The position numbers were made by a program, and so were the translations under genes. Of a stretch of 62,772 nucleotides of DNA, positions 29,295 through 38,824 are shown one piece after another. The first letter of the stretch is position 1, and every line of letters starts with the position of its first letter. The stretch spans positions 595,242 to 658,013 of the forward strand of contig NZ_AQUY01000002.1 in assembly GCF_000372445.1 (NCBI RefSeq). Reading direction: 5' to 3'. This DNA comes from Corynebacterium ulceribovis DSM 45146 (GTDB lineage: Bacteria > Actinomycetota > Actinomycetes > Mycobacteriales > Mycobacteriaceae). Under the pieces are notes generated by a model that saw only the letters and a list, made by a program, of their open reading frames with translations, was not told where the DNA came from and searched no databases.

Positions 29295-30059
29295 CTAGGC
29301 CGAAGCCTTCTTGCGCAGGGTCTTGAACCAGTCGCGTGCCTTTTCGGTCGCAACTTCAGTAAGGTCCGACGCTACTTCAGAAGCTTCTTCGGCGAACTGC
29401 TTCGCAGAGTCAGCCCAGTCGTCCTTATTGTCGTCATAGTAGGACTTCACATCAGCGAAGCTGCTGGATGCTGCCTCGGATGCAGTTTCTGCACCTTCGC
29501 GGATGGACTTGCCCCACCCTTCAGCGCGCTCGGAGAGCTGTTCCTTCCACTCTTCGGCACGGTTGGAGTCGCTACCAGATGGCAGTGCCGCAGAGATGGA
29601 CTTCTTTGCTTCCTTCGCGGCATGTTCCGTGCGCCACTTCAGACCTGGCTTGCCGGCAGTATCTACCGCGCCGAGCATCAGGCCACCGAGTAGGCCAACG
29701 TTGACAACGAAACCGGAACGGCGGTGTGCCTTTTCCTTTGGATCCTGGGTCTCCCAGAATGCGTGGCGAGCCAGGATGGTTGGCACCTGCAGCAGCGCCA
29801 GGGTGGCGGCGGCGCAGCGAGGACGCTTTCCTGCGGCGTACATGGCACCTGCGGCAACCTTGGTAGCACCAGCGGCACGAATGAACAGCTTCGGCTTGTC
29901 AGTTGGGATCTGCCGAGCGTACTCATTTGGGAGCAGCTTTGCGGTGCGGTCGATGGCTTCGGTTGCGCCTTCGACGTGGTCTTCAGTGTTAATCAGCATG
30001 TCTGCGCCATCGGCGATGAAAGCGGTGGCCAGAAGCGGACGAGCAAGAGTACGGATCAT
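29295..30059 (-). CDS. DoxX-family membrane protein with acidic C-terminal domain
   Basis: A 254-residue protein. The N-terminal half is DoxX-like, with several hydrophobic helices (ARPLLATAFIADGADMLI at the start, GFVVNVGLLGGLMLG later). The C-terminal ~90 residues are charged and Ala/Glu/Ser-rich, with predicted helix and coiled-coil character (EGAETASEAASSSFADVK). I chose ATG 30059 because AAGGAGAG stands in front of it; the longer frame (30134) would overlap the upstream gene. DoxX proteins are linked to redox and quinone functions, but the role here is unknown. Confidence 0.78.
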   Translation of the reverse strand: MIRTLARPLLATAFIADGADMLINTEDHVEGATEAIDRTAKLLPNEYARQIPTDKPKLFIRAAGATKVAAGAMYAAGKRPRCAAATLALLQVPTILARHAFWETQDPKEKAHRRSGFVVNVGLLGGLMLGAVDTAGKPGLKWRTEHAAKEAKKSISAALPSGSDSNRAEEWKEQLSERAEGWGKSIREGAETASEAASSSFADVKSYYDDNKDDWADSAKQFAEEASEVASDLTEVATEKARDWFKTLRKKASA

Positions 30060-30108
30060 TGTTCTCTCCTTGGTGCGTTTGTCGCTATCAGTAACCAGTG
30101 TAAGGAAA

Positions 30109-30801
30109 TTACCAACCGCGCGTACGCCATTCATTCAAGTGAGGGCGCTCGCTGCCCAAAGAAGTGTCGGCTCCGTGCCCCGGATGCACTTGTGTGTTAT
30201 CAGGGAATCGTTCGAAAAGTTTGGTGGTGACATCGGACAGCAATTGTTCGAACTGTGCAGGTGAATTGGTTTTGCCAACGCCCCCTGGGAAGAGGGAGTC
30301 CCCAACGAACAGGTGCGTCGGTCCATCGCTCTGAAGTGCGATAGCGAGCCCTTCCGGGGTGTGGCCGCGCAGCACACTGCAGTTCAAGCAAACGCCATCA
30401 AGGTTGAAACCTGCCAGCGCCTGAGCCGCAACGTCGGCAAGGTCATCGCCATCGGCTACCAGGATGTCAGCTGGCACCGGCAGCGCTTCCGATTCGCCAG
30501 CGGTACTGATGTGGACCGCACCAGTTGCGGCAAGCACTTCTTCTAAAGCGCCGACGTGGTCAGCGTGCTGATGGGTAGTGATGACGGCTTTAATCTGCCC
30601 GCCGAAACGTTCTGCGACAGCGAGGAGGTGGTCAGCGTCCCCGCAGGCGTCAATAAGCACAATGTTTGTGTCTTGCACGAGGAAATAGCAGTTGTTGTCC
30701 ATCGGGCCGACGGTGGTTTTCACCATGGTGAATGGTCCAATTAGGGTGGTCTGGAGGTCGCGCGGGCCGGTCAATTCTCCCGTATACTTGTTCGAGTCCA
30801 T
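30109..30801 (-). CDS. Metallo-beta-lactamase-fold hydrolase (glyoxalase II-like)
   Basis: A 230-residue dinuclear metal hydrolase with HxHxDH as THQHADHVG (~77-85), a third ligand region RGHTPEG, GDSLFPGGVGKTN and a final HPGHG. This is the glyoxalase II / hydroxyacylglutathione hydrolase-like arrangement. Mycothiol is the main thiol in this order, so a mycothiol-linked thioester substrate is possible, but that is inference. The ATG lies six bases after TAACAT. It is divergent from uvrA, as in other corynebacteria. Confidence 0.87.
   Translation of the reverse strand: MDSNKYTGELTGPRDLQTTLIGPFTMVKTTVGPMDNNCYFLVQDTNIVLIDACGDADHLLAVAERFGGQIKAVITTHQHADHVGALEEVLAATGAVHISTAGESEALPVPADILVADGDDLADVAAQALAGFNLDGVCLNCSVLRGHTPEGLAIALQSDGPTHLFVGDSLFPGGVGKTNSPAQFEQLLSDVTTKLFERFPDNTQVHPGHGADTSLGSERPHLNEWRTRGW
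30648..30658 (-). repeat. 11-base dispersed word, copy 7
   Basis: Exact; sense in the hydrolase gene (Leu-Ile-Asp). Confidence 0.85.
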
Positions 30802-30889
30802 GCCGTCATGTTAGATAACTTTGCCAGGCTTGTCTCGGGTTCGGGGCGAGTAAGGTGGGGGAATAGCGGTATCTATAGGAAGGAACTCC

Positions 30890-33739
30890 GTGGCTGAACA
30901 GCTGGTGGTCCGAGGCGCTCGGGAACACAACCTCAAGGGCGTCGATATTGATTTGCCTCGCGATGAAATGATCGTTTTTACCGGGCTGAGTGGTTCCGGT
31001 AAATCGTCGCTGGCGTTCGATACTATTTTCGCGGAAGGGCAGCGCCGCTACGTGGAGTCGCTGTCGTCCTATGCGCGGATGTTCCTCGGGCAGATGGATA
31101 AGCCGGATGTTGACTTCATTGAGGGATTGTCGCCGGCGGTGTCCATCGACCAGAAGTCCACGAACCGCAACCCGCGGTCGACGGTGGGTACCATCACGGA
31201 AGTTCATGACTACCTGCGCCTGTTGTACGCGCGCGCCGGTGTGCCGCACTGCCCGGAATGTGGCGCGCCAATTGGTCGGCAAACCCCGCAACAAATTGTG
31301 GACCAGGTGCTGGAGATGGAACCAGGTCTGAAGTTCCAGGTGCTGGCGCCGGTGGTGCGGACCCGGAAAGGCGAGTTCGTTGACCTTTTCGAGGACTTGG
31401 CTGCGCAAGGCTATGCCCGCGTCATTGTCGACGGGCAGATGCATCAAATTCATGACGTGCCGAAGCTGAAGAAGCAGGTCAAGCATGACATTGATGTTGT
31501 GGTTGACCGGCTGCAGGTCAAACCAACGCAGCGGCAACGCCTAACCGATTCGGTGGAGACCGCGTTGGCATTGGCTGACGGGTTGGTCGTGCTGGATTTT
31601 GTGAGCCTGGATGAGGACGATCCGATGCGTCGGCGCCGGTTCTCGGAGAAGATGGCCTGCCCGAATGGTCATGCCATTGAACTGGATGAGCTGGAACCAC
31701 GGTCGTTTTCCTTCAACAGCCCGTATGGTGCCTGCCCGGTATGCGACGGCATTGGTGTGCGTAAGGAAATTGACCCGGATTTGGTGATTCCGGACGTCAC
31801 TAAACCTGTGGTGGATGCGGTGGCGCCGTGGATGATGAGCGCGAATTCGGACTATTTCCAGCGGCTAATTACCGGCCTCGCGGAGGTTGTGGGATTTGAC
31901 CCGAATACGCCGTGGAATGAATTGTCGAAGACGAATCAGAAGAAGATTCTGACAGGTTCGAAGGACCGGGTGACGGTGCGCTACCGGAACCGGTTTGGGC
32001 GTAACCGCCAGTACACCGCGCCATTCGAGGGCGTGTTTGGTTACCTGCAGCGCCGGTTGGAGGGCACCGAGTCGGAGTCGGCGCGGCAGCGGTATGAAGA
32101 TTTCATGCGGGAAATCCCATGTCCGGCATGTAATGGCACGCGTCTTAAGCCGGCCGTGCTGGCGGTGACCTTGAATTCCGGCGAGTTGGGTGAGCAGTCC
32201 ATTGCTGGGCTGTCGAATATGTCTGTCAGTGAGGCGTCCCGCTTTTTGGATACGCTGCAGATGAATAAGCGTGATACCGCCATTGCCGGACGAGTGGTCA
32301 CCGAGATCCAGGCGCGGTTGCGGTTCCTGTTGGATGTTGGGTTGGAGTACTTGACGTTGGACCGCGCGGCAGGGACCTTGTCCGGTGGCGAAGCTCAGCG
32401 TATTCGCTTGGCGACGCAAATCGGCTCTGGGTTGGCCGGTGTGCTCTACGTGCTGGATGAGCCGTCCATTGGGTTGCACCAGCGCGATAACCGACGGTTG
32501 ATTACGACGCTGAAGAAACTGCGGGACCTGGGCAACACCTTGATCGTCGTGGAGCATGACGAGGAAACCATTCGCGAAGCGGACTGGTTGGTGGACATCG
32601 GGCCGCGCGCTGGTGAATACGGCGGTGAAATTGTCTACCAAGGCGAACCAGCCGGGATCGAAGGGGCTGAGCAGTCGCTCACCGGCGCGTATTTGTCCGG
32701 TAGGCGAGTGCTGGCCACCCCAGACGAGCGCCGACCACTGGACCCTGACCGGAAGCTCACCGTCGTGGGCGCCCGCGAGAATAACCTGCAAAATGTCACA
32801 GTGTCTTTCCCATTGGGCGTATTGACGTGTGTGACTGGCGTTTCTGGTTCCGGAAAATCGACGCTGGTGAACTCCATTTTGGCGAAAGTGTTGGCCAACG
32901 AGCTCAACGGTTCGCGCCAAGTACCTGGGCGGTACACCCGGGTAGAAGGAACTGACCAGCTGGATAAGTTGGTGCAGGTGGATCAGTCGCCAATTGGGCG
33001 GACGCCGCGCTCCAACCCGGCGACCTACACGGGTGTGTTCGACAAGATTCGTAACTTGTTCGCCGAAACGACTGAAGCGAAAGTTCGTGGGTATAAGGCG
33101 GGGCGGTTCAGCTTCAACGTCAAGGGCGGCCGGTGTGAGGCTTGCCGCGGTGACGGCACGTTGAAGATTGAGATGAACTTCTTGCCGGACGTATATGTGC
33201 CGTGTGAAGTGTGCAATGGGGCGCGGTACAACCGCGAAACGTTGGAAGTGCGCTACAAGGGCAAGAATATTTCCGAAGTGTTGGACATGCCGATTTCAGA
33301 GGCGGCGGAGTTCTTCGAACCGATCACCTCTATTTCGCGGTACCTGAACACCTTGGTGGAAGTTGGTTTGGGCTATGTCCGGCTTGGGCAGGCCGCAACC
33401 ACATTGTCCGGCGGTGAAGCACAGCGCGTGAAGCTGGCGGCGGAGTTGCAAAAACGCTCCAAGGGCCGAACCGTCTACATCCTTGATGAACCAACAACTG
33501 GTCTGCATTTCGAAGACATCCGCAAACTGATGCTGGTGATTCAAGGACTAGTGGATAAGGGCAATACCGTCATTGTTATTGAGCACAATTTGGATGTGAT
33601 CAAGATGGCGGACTGGGTCATTGATATGGGGCCGGAAGGCGGTTCCGGCGGTGGCACTGTGGTGGCCGAAGGAACTCCCGAGGATGTGGCGAAGGTAAAA
33701 GAGTCGCACACCGGGCAGTTCTTGGCAGAGATGCTGTAG
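30890..33739 (+). CDS. uvrA: Excinuclease ABC subunit A
   Basis: UvrA finds bulky DNA lesions and loads UvrB. The 949-residue protein has two ABC ATPase modules: Walker [15 protein letters not shown] and [15 protein letters not shown], with signatures [17 protein letters not shown] and [16 protein letters not shown]. Zinc-binding CxxC pairs are CPEC (~residue 117) and [10 protein letters not shown]...CEVC (~745-770). The GTG start follows AAGGAA. No LexA box is obvious in the short divergent gap. Confidence 0.97.
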   Translation: MAEQLVVRGAREHNLKGVDIDLPRDEMIVFTGLSGSGKSSLAFDTIFAEGQRRYVESLSSYARMFLGQMDKPDVDFIEGLSPAVSIDQKSTNRNPRSTVGTITEVHDYLRLLYARAGVPHCPECGAPIGRQTPQQIVDQVLEMEPGLKFQVLAPVVRTRKGEFVDLFEDLAAQGYARVIVDGQMHQIHDVPKLKKQVKHDIDVVVDRLQVKPTQRQRLTDSVETALALADGLVVLDFVSLDEDDPMRRRRFSEKMACPNGHAIELDELEPRSFSFNSPYGACPVCDGIGVRKEIDPDLVIPDVTKPVVDAVAPWMMSANSDYFQRLITGLAEVVGFDPNTPWNELSKTNQKKILTGSKDRVTVRYRNRFGRNRQYTAPFEGVFGYLQRRLEGTESESARQRYEDFMREIPCPACNGTRLKPAVLAVTLNSGELGEQSIAGLSNMSVSEASRFLDTLQMNKRDTAIAGRVVTEIQARLRFLLDVGLEYLTLDRAAGTLSGGEAQRIRLATQIGSGLAGVLYVLDEPSIGLHQRDNRRLITTLKKLRDLGNTLIVVEHDEETIREADWLVDIGPRAGEYGGEIVYQGEPAGIEGAEQSLTGAYLSGRRVLATPDERRPLDPDRKLTVVGARENNLQNVTVSFPLGVLTCVTGVSGSGKSTLVNSILAKVLANELNGSRQVPGRYTRVEGTDQLDKLVQVDQSPIGRTPRSNPATYTGVFDKIRNLFAETTEAKVRGYKAGRFSFNVKGGRCEACRGDGTLKIEMNFLPDVYVPCEVCNGARYNRETLEVRYKGKNISEVLDMPISEAAEFFEPITSISRYLNTLVEVGLGYVRLGQAATTLSGGEAQRVKLAAELQKRSKGRTVYILDEPTTGLHFEDIRKLMLVIQGLVDKGNTVIVIEHNLDVIKMADWVIDMGPEGGSGGGTVVAEGTPEDVAKVKESHTGQFLAEML

Positions 33740-33822
33740 TTAGTTGGCAGTAGCAGTTGTGCATTTTGGTACATTGGACCGCAAAGAAATATTTGTGGAT
33801 CCAAAACTAAAGGCTGCGCTTC

Positions 33823-34272
33823 ATGTCCAATAACTACGGTGGCTATCCGTCTGATAGTTCCAATCCTTACGACAACTCCAATCCCTACGAAAGCTCCGCT
33901 TCTTTCGGCAGCTCTGCCCCTTATGGGAGTTCCGATCCTTATGGCAGTTCAGCAACGGCACCGATGCCAGCTCCTCCGCAGGGCGCAGGACAAGTCGTAG
34001 GCAAGCAGAAGTCCATGGTTGTCGCCGCGCTGTTGGCGTTCTTCCTAGGCGTATTCGGCGTGCATAACTTTTATGTTGGCTACACCAACCGAGGCTTGGC
34101 TCAGCTGGGAATGACGGTGGCATCGATTGTGCTGTCCGCCGTGGGAGTAGCGGAGGGCTTGGCAACGATCTTGTCTTGGGGTGTTGCCCTTTGGGTGCTG
34201 GTGGAATTCGTTTTGATTCTGCTTCGTAAAGAACCATTTGCCACCGATGCTAGGGGCGTACCACTGCGCTAG
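33823..34272 (+). CDS. TM2-domain membrane protein
   Basis: A 149-residue protein with a Ser/Tyr/Asn/Pro-rich N-terminal tail (~1-60, repeated YxSS/YGSS-type motifs), then a TM2 domain (KSMVVAALLAFFLGVFGVHNF, with the usual YVGYTNRGLAQL) and a final hydrophobic helix. TM2 proteins are small two-helix membrane proteins of mostly unknown function. It is followed by a terminator and by a second TM2 gene, so the pair looks like a duplication with divergent tails. Confidence 0.85.
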   Translation: MSNNYGGYPSDSSNPYDNSNPYESSASFGSSAPYGSSDPYGSSATAPMPAPPQGAGQVVGKQKSMVVAALLAFFLGVFGVHNFYVGYTNRGLAQLGMTVASIVLSAVGVAEGLATILSWGVALWVLVEFVLILLRKEPFATDARGVPLR

Positions 34273-34286
34273 CAGCGTCGGCGATC

Positions 34287-34323
34287 AGCCGGGTCTCCTG
34301 TTTTCTGGGGGCTCGGCTTTTTT
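34287..34323 (+). terminator. Terminator between the two TM2 genes
   Basis: AGCCGGGTCTCC and GGGGGCTCGGCT form an imperfect stem followed by six T. Confidence 0.65.
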
Positions 34324-34371
34324 AGGCCGATCCGAGTACCTTGGGTACATAGCGAAATTTAGGAGAAGGCA

Positions 34372-34920
34372 ATGTCATTCAATTACGGCGGGCAGTCCTA
34401 CGATTCTGATGGTCTGCCGATTGATCCTCGCCGCAAGAGCAATGAGGACATTTGGAAAAGCCTGAGCCACAATGACGGTTCGAGTCCGCAGGCTTCCCCG
34501 TATGGCGGAAACCCGCGTCCGACTGCTTTCCAGTCCCCAGCAGAGGCCTCGAATCCGTATGCCCAGCAGCAGTTCGCTGCGATGAATCCGCAGGCGCCCC
34601 AGAACTTGCCCACGAACGCTGTGCCGCCGTATGCCCGCCAGATGCAGTATTCGCCGATGACACCACCGAAGTCGCAAATCGCTGCAGCGTTGCTGGCTTT
34701 GTTCCTCGGTGAGTTTGGCGTGCACAACTTCTACTTGGGCTACACCCGCCGCGGCACAATCCAGCTGGCAATGTTTGTATTTGGATTTATCTCGCTATTC
34801 ATCCTGATTGGCTTCCCAATCCTGATCGGCCTCGGCATTTGGGCATTTGTAGAGTTCATTCTGATTCTGCTCCGCAGTGGCCAGTACGGCTTTGACGCCA
34901 ACGGCCGTCCGCTGGAGTAG
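34372..34920 (+). CDS. TM2-domain membrane protein (second copy)
   Basis: A 182-residue protein with a ~95-residue polar tail rich in Pro, Gln, Asn and Ser, then a TM2 domain (KSQIAAALLALFLGEFGVHNF, YLGYTRRGTIQLA) and a closing helix that ends like the first copy (VEFILILLR). Compared with its neighbour the membrane part is conserved and the tail is not. AGGAGAAGG stands before the ATG. It is convergent with the DUF2339 gene. Confidence 0.85.
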   Translation: MSFNYGGQSYDSDGLPIDPRRKSNEDIWKSLSHNDGSSPQASPYGGNPRPTAFQSPAEASNPYAQQQFAAMNPQAPQNLPTNAVPPYARQMQYSPMTPPKSQIAAALLALFLGEFGVHNFYLGYTRRGTIQLAMFVFGFISLFILIGFPILIGLGIWAFVEFILILLRSGQYGFDANGRPLE

Positions 34921-34923
34921 CCC

Positions 34924-34949
34924 AGCGCCCACCGCGCCCACTGGGCGCT
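34924..34949. terminator. Bidirectional hairpin between TM2 and DUF2339 genes
   Basis: AGCGCCCA / TGGGCGCT, 8-bp perfect stem with a 10-base loop, in the 34-base gap between convergent stops. No long T-run. Confidence 0.5.
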
Positions 34950-34954
34950 TGCGG

Positions 34955-37126
34955 TTACAGTGCCCAGTCGCTCACAGCCGGTTGCGGAGATGTTTCGGTT
35001 TCCTGAGCGGGCTTTTCTGCTTGAGCTACTGATTCCGCTGCGGGCTTCTTCGTCTCCTGGGGCTGTTCGCCCGGCCGTTTCTGAGACTCTGGGCGAGGTG
35101 ACCGGTCTTGATTCGACCGCCACGTTGCCATGCCGATGAGCAGCAAACCACAGACTAGGAACGCCAAGACACGGGCAAGTCCCGTTAGTTCTTCAAGGTC
35201 AAAGAAGATGAGCTTGGCAGTTGCCACCGTCGCGAGCACGAACCCAGCCCCGAGGGTTGTCGATTCCTTCAATGGCCAGTTGCGGTAGAGCAGCAGACCA
35301 CCGGCCAGGGTCATCCACGTCACCGAGACGATGGTGTGACCAAAGAGGAATGCATCAGTGCCCGCCAAGCCACCAGAAACTCCCACTGCCGTAGTCAGAA
35401 GAACAATAGGTATTGACGAAAGCCACAAACCAAAGCCGGCATAGGACATCCGGAATCGGTTGGATTCGGACTTTAGCGAGTACATCGACACCAATGCAGC
35501 GACCAATCCGATGGTGAGCAGCGAGGTCAGTATTGGCAGTGGTTGGCTTTCCCTCTCCAAGACAACCGCGTGCATCCCTGCTGAGTACCCTAGTCGCCAG
35601 GCCAGACCGATCCGCTCAATCAGTTCCATCACAATGCCAATTAGTGCGAGAACCAGGGTGGACTTCGCAATGGCACCTGGTTGGAGTCGATAGCCGACAA
35701 ACAGTGCAGTAGTCAGCGCCAACGCAACCAACGTGAGCAGGAGCCTTCCTTGGAGCCAGTCGATGGTCCACAGGAACAGATAGAAGCAGATGAGTCCCGA
35801 GTTCACGACGTAAGGAACGAGTTCGGTGCCAGTGCTGCGGCGTAGTCGCGGTAAAACAAACCCAGCTGCAATCAAAAGGAGGAACACCGTGGTCCAGTAT
35901 GCGGTGGCCGCGGTGGCGGCAAAGAAATCCCACACTTGGAAATACAGAACAACTGGCAGCGCTGCGACAGTGCCGCCGCGGAATGCTGCGTAGACATCGC
36001 TAGATGGGTCTGAATCATCAACACGTTGCTGCAGCGTAACTAGCGCCAAGATCGCAAACACTGCGATTGTGACCGTGATGGAGTCGATATAGATAAAGGT
36101 TCGGCCCAAGTACTCCAGGTGCGGGTTGTTGGTGAAGGCATCATCCCAGTTGCCATAGGGACGAGTGAATGACGTCAGTAGTAAACCACCGACTGTTAAT
36201 GGCGCAATGAATGGCCAATGACGCCGGTACGACAGCGTGATCACTACGGTAGCGAACACAGCAACACCAGCCATCGCACCGACAGCTGGAACGAAAGTAG
36301 ATAGGAAGAAGAATGCTGGCAGCAGCAGAATAAGTGCGAGTATCGGCTTAGCCCACGTGCGGCATAATGCGATAAATCCAATGCCAAGCGCTATGTGCAC
36401 TAGCATGCCAACGAACCACGGCCACCAGTGCAATATGTCTACCAGCGACTGGGTGGTAATGGTGGCTGTCAGATAGCTGGCGAACACTAAAGCGTTAATG
36501 CCTGGGTTAGTTGGTTTCTTTCGTTGCAGCCACGCAGCGCAGCCAAGCAGTACAACGGCGAGTAAGTAGGCGAGAATGACTCGGCTCAGCGGGCCAAGCA
36601 GGCCGTGTTGGATAGCCAGTGCAACGAGGAACCCGATGCCGATAATGGTGATGAGCGCACCAGCAATGGCAAGGATTCGCGTGACGATGCGTTCGTTTTG
36701 CCACCACGGAGTTGCAGGCTTAGGCCGCGTGGCGAGTTCCTTGGGAACCGGAACTGGCCGCATTGATGGGATGCGCTGTGGCATTGGCCGATGGGGTGGC
36801 ATCGGCCGTTGCGGCGGTATCGACCGCTGTGGCGGCACGGACCGTGCTGGCATTGGTCGCTGCGGCTGCATCGGCGGGCGGGGCGGCGTTGCTGGCTGCA
36901 CCGCTCGGGCTGGCTGCGCTGCTGAGGTTTGATCCGGCACGGCCCAGGCAGCTGCCGACCTTCCCGTTTGCGGACCTGGCTGCGGACCTGCCTGCGGAGC
37001 AGAAGTCGGCTGCGCACTATCGATGCGCGTGACGATGGTGTCTACTGCTGCTGTCAGTTGTGACACGGAACGCTGTAGTGTTTTAAGCTCAGCAGAAAGC
37101 TTTCCTAAATCCTCTTTGAAGGTCAT
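34955..37126 (-). CDS. DUF2339-family multi-spanning membrane protein
   Basis: A 723-residue protein in three parts. The N-terminal coiled-coil segment (~1-40, LGKLSAELKTLQRSVSQLTAAV) leads into a Pro/Arg/Gln-rich linker (~50-140) of repeated QRPMP/QRSIPP units. A large membrane domain of over a dozen hydrophobic helices follows (~150-670), then a charged tail rich in Pro, Glu and Gln. This matches DUF2339 proteins, whose function is unknown. I start at ATG 37126, seven bases after a TAGTGT box; the longer frame adds 31 unlikely residues. Confidence 0.8.
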   Translation of the reverse strand: MTFKEDLGKLSAELKTLQRSVSQLTAAVDTIVTRIDSAQPTSAPQAGPQPGPQTGRSAAAWAVPDQTSAAQPARAVQPATPPRPPMQPQRPMPARSVPPQRSIPPQRPMPPHRPMPQRIPSMRPVPVPKELATRPKPATPWWQNERIVTRILAIAGALITIIGIGFLVALAIQHGLLGPLSRVILAYLLAVVLLGCAAWLQRKKPTNPGINALVFASYLTATITTQSLVDILHWWPWFVGMLVHIALGIGFIALCRTWAKPILALILLLPAFFFLSTFVPAVGAMAGVAVFATVVITLSYRRHWPFIAPLTVGGLLLTSFTRPYGNWDDAFTNNPHLEYLGRTFIYIDSITVTIAVFAILALVTLQQRVDDSDPSSDVYAAFRGGTVAALPVVLYFQVWDFFAATAATAYWTTVFLLLIAAGFVLPRLRRSTGTELVPYVVNSGLICFYLFLWTIDWLQGRLLLTLVALALTTALFVGYRLQPGAIAKSTLVLALIGIVMELIERIGLAWRLGYSAGMHAVVLERESQPLPILTSLLTIGLVAALVSMYSLKSESNRFRMSYAGFGLWLSSIPIVLLTTAVGVSGGLAGTDAFLFGHTIVSVTWMTLAGGLLLYRNWPLKESTTLGAGFVLATVATAKLIFFDLEELTGLARVLAFLVCGLLLIGMATWRSNQDRSPRPESQKRPGEQPQETKKPAAESVAQAEKPAQETETSPQPAVSDWAL

Positions 37127-37180
37127 AACTGGAACACTACTGCGAATTCGAAGCCATATGCAGGGCGTGGTTTGGGAATC

Positions 37181-37206
37181 TGTGGATAACTGTGTAGTGT
37201 GGATAG
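37181..37206 (-). promoter_or_regulatory. Two DnaA-box sequences
   Basis: TGTGGATAA (37181-37189) is the exact reverse complement of the classic DnaA box TTATCCACA. TGTGGATAG (37198-37206) is a one-base variant in the same orientation, 17 bases on. I found no other exact box in the window. Confidence 0.6.
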
Positions 37207-37223
37207 GCGACCGCCGCATTTAT

Positions 37224-37234
37224 CGTCAATAAGC
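37224..37234 (-). repeat. 11-base dispersed word, copy 8 (intergenic)
   Basis: Exact CGTCAATAAGC on the + strand, 17 bases beyond the second DnaA box. Confidence 0.85.
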
Positions 37235-37441
37235 AATGCTTTTGGTGATGAGTGCAGCCGCAAGTGGAGGAATCCCACCTCGTCGCGCCGAATAATTATG
37301 GTTGCGTCGTGGTTAAGAAAACGGTCCTTACTAGGCATAACGATGCTCACCTTTGGTGACGCCCACCTTGCTTTTGGATTGTGATGCCTCCTTTACTTGT
37401 GTCGCGGTTGCGAACGTAAACATTGCTACTTAGGAGGCCAC

Positions 37442-37978
37442 ATCAGCGCTGAAGCTCGCATTAACGAGCGAATCCGAGTTCCCGAGGTCCGACTCGTCGG
37501 CCCGTCCGGTGAGCAGGTGGGAATTGTCCGCACGGACGACGCCCGCAAGCTTGCATACGAGGCAGACCTCGATCTAGTCGAGGTTGCTCCGAACGCCCGC
37601 CCACCCGTAGCCAAGATTATGGACTACGGCAAGTACAAGTACGAACTTGCCCAGAAGGCTCGCGAAGCTCGGAAGAACCAGCAGCAGACTGTGGTCAAGG
37701 AACAGAAGTTCCGCCCGAAAATCGATGACCACGATTACGAGACCAAAAAGAACAATGTTGTTCGCTTCCTGGAAAAGGGTTCGAAGGTCAAGGTGACCAT
37801 CATGTTCCGCGGCCGTGAGCAGTCGCGTCCGGAACTGGGTTACCGCCTCCTCGAGCGTCTCGCCGAAGACGTTGCCGAAGTTGGCATCGTCGAAAGCCGT
37901 CCGAAGCAGGATGGCCGCAACATGACCATGGTTATTGGTCCATCCCGCGGCCAGAAGCCATCCGGCGGCAAGAACTAA
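37442..37978 (+). CDS. infC: Translation initiation factor IF-3 (probable AUC start)
   Basis: IF-3 keeps ribosomal subunits apart and proofreads start codons. The 178 residues hold the N-domain ([20 protein letters not shown]), the linker ([19 protein letters not shown]) and the C-domain ([19 protein letters not shown]). No ATG, GTG or TTG lies where family members start. ATC at 37442 does, just before Ser-Ala-Glu-Ala-Arg, preceded by GGAGG five bases away. Non-standard starts on infC are well known (AUU in E. coli) and give IF-3 control over its own level. The alternative TTG at 37397 would add 15 residues unlike the family. First gene of infC-rpmI-rplT. Confidence 0.93.
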   Translation: MSAEARINERIRVPEVRLVGPSGEQVGIVRTDDARKLAYEADLDLVEVAPNARPPVAKIMDYGKYKYELAQKAREARKNQQQTVVKEQKFRPKIDDHDYETKKNNVVRFLEKGSKVKVTIMFRGREQSRPELGYRLLERLAEDVAEVGIVESRPKQDGRNMTMVIGPSRGQKPSGGKN

Positions 37979-38076
37979 GGCGCCCGGCGCCTCGAGGGAC
38001 GACCAGGTAACCAGCCAGTGCACGCCACTGGCCTACCAGGCCACGTCCACATGCAAGAAGTAAAGGAACACTGAAA

Positions 38077-38271
38077 ATGAAGCAGAAGACCCACAAGGGC
38101 ACCGCTAAGCGTTTCAAGCAGACCGGTTCCGGCAAGCTGCGCCGCGAGCGCGCATACCGTCGCCACCTGCTGGAAGGTAAGCCTTCCACCCGCACCCGTC
38201 GTCTGAAGGGCACCACCGACGTCGCTCCAGCTGACGTCAAGCGCATCAAGCGCCTGCTCGGCCAGAGCTAG
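38077..38271 (+). CDS. rpmI: 50S ribosomal protein L35
   Basis: A 64-residue, very basic protein, [20 protein letters not shown] onward, the standard L35 sequence and length. It is the middle gene of infC-rpmI-rplT. The 98-base gap behind infC contains GCCAGTG/CACTGGC and other inverted repeats that could form a regulatory structure. Confidence 0.97.
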   Translation: MKQKTHKGTAKRFKQTGSGKLRRERAYRRHLLEGKPSTRTRRLKGTTDVAPADVKRIKRLLGQS

Positions 38272-38331
38272 TACACGGTCACACCGTCTATCACCCTAAT
38301 TAAAGTTTTCATCTAGTAAGGAAGTAACACC

Positions 38332-38715
38332 GTGGCACGTGTCAAGCGTTCAGTTAACGCCAAGAAGAAGCGTCGCGAAGTATTGGAGGCTGCCAAGGGC
38401 TACCGCGGCCAGCGCTCCCGCCTGTACCGCAAGGCCAAGGAGCAGATGCTCCACTCGAAGACTTACGCGTTCAACGACCGCCGTAAGCGCAAGAATCAGT
38501 TCCGTCGCCTGTGGATCACCCGTATCAACGCGGCTGCCCGGGCAAACGACATGACCTACAACCGCTTCATGCAGGGTCTGGCTGCCGGCGGCATCGAGAT
38601 CGACCGCAAGAACCTGGCAGAAATCGCTGTTTCTGACCCAGCTGCGTTCACCGCTCTGGTGCAGGCTGCTAAGGCTGCGCTGCCTGAGGACGTCAACGCT
38701 CCAAAGGCTTCCTAA
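38332..38715 (+). CDS. rplT: 50S ribosomal protein L20
   Basis: A 127-residue basic protein with the L20 signature ([38 protein letters not shown]). It is needed early in large-subunit assembly and represses its own operon in several bacteria; whether it does so here cannot be seen. It ends the infC operon and is followed by a terminator. Confidence 0.97.
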   Translation: MARVKRSVNAKKKRREVLEAAKGYRGQRSRLYRKAKEQMLHSKTYAFNDRRKRKNQFRRLWITRINAAARANDMTYNRFMQGLAAGGIEIDRKNLAEIAVSDPAAFTALVQAAKAALPEDVNAPKAS

Positions 38716-38756
38716 TTCCAATTAGGACCACCGCTAGCTTTTGCTAGTCACTTTCC

Positions 38757-38785
38757 GGCCGGGACCGTGTGGTTCCGGCCTTTTG
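38757..38785 (+). terminator. infC-rpmI-rplT terminator
   Basis: GGCCGGGACC / GGTTCCGGCC (one wobble), GTGT loop, then TTTT. Confidence 0.85.
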
Positions 38786-38811
38786 TGATCTGTTATCCGT
38801 TTCCCGACAAG

Positions 38812-38817
38812 TAGGCT
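38812..38817 (+). promoter_or_regulatory. -10 element for the leaderless rRNA methyltransferase
   Basis: TAGGCT, seven bases, ATG. Confidence 0.5.
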
Positions 38818-38824
38818 GGTAGTT

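Larger units (their letters stand above)
37127..37441. other. Divergent regulatory gap: DUF2339 promoter, DnaA boxes, infC leader
   Basis: No gene seen. It holds a -10 candidate for the leaderless leftward gene (TAGTGT, 37134-37139 on the - strand), a pair of DnaA-box sequences, copy 8 of the 11-base word, and then the rightward leader of infC ending in TAGGAGG. Confidence 0.6.
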
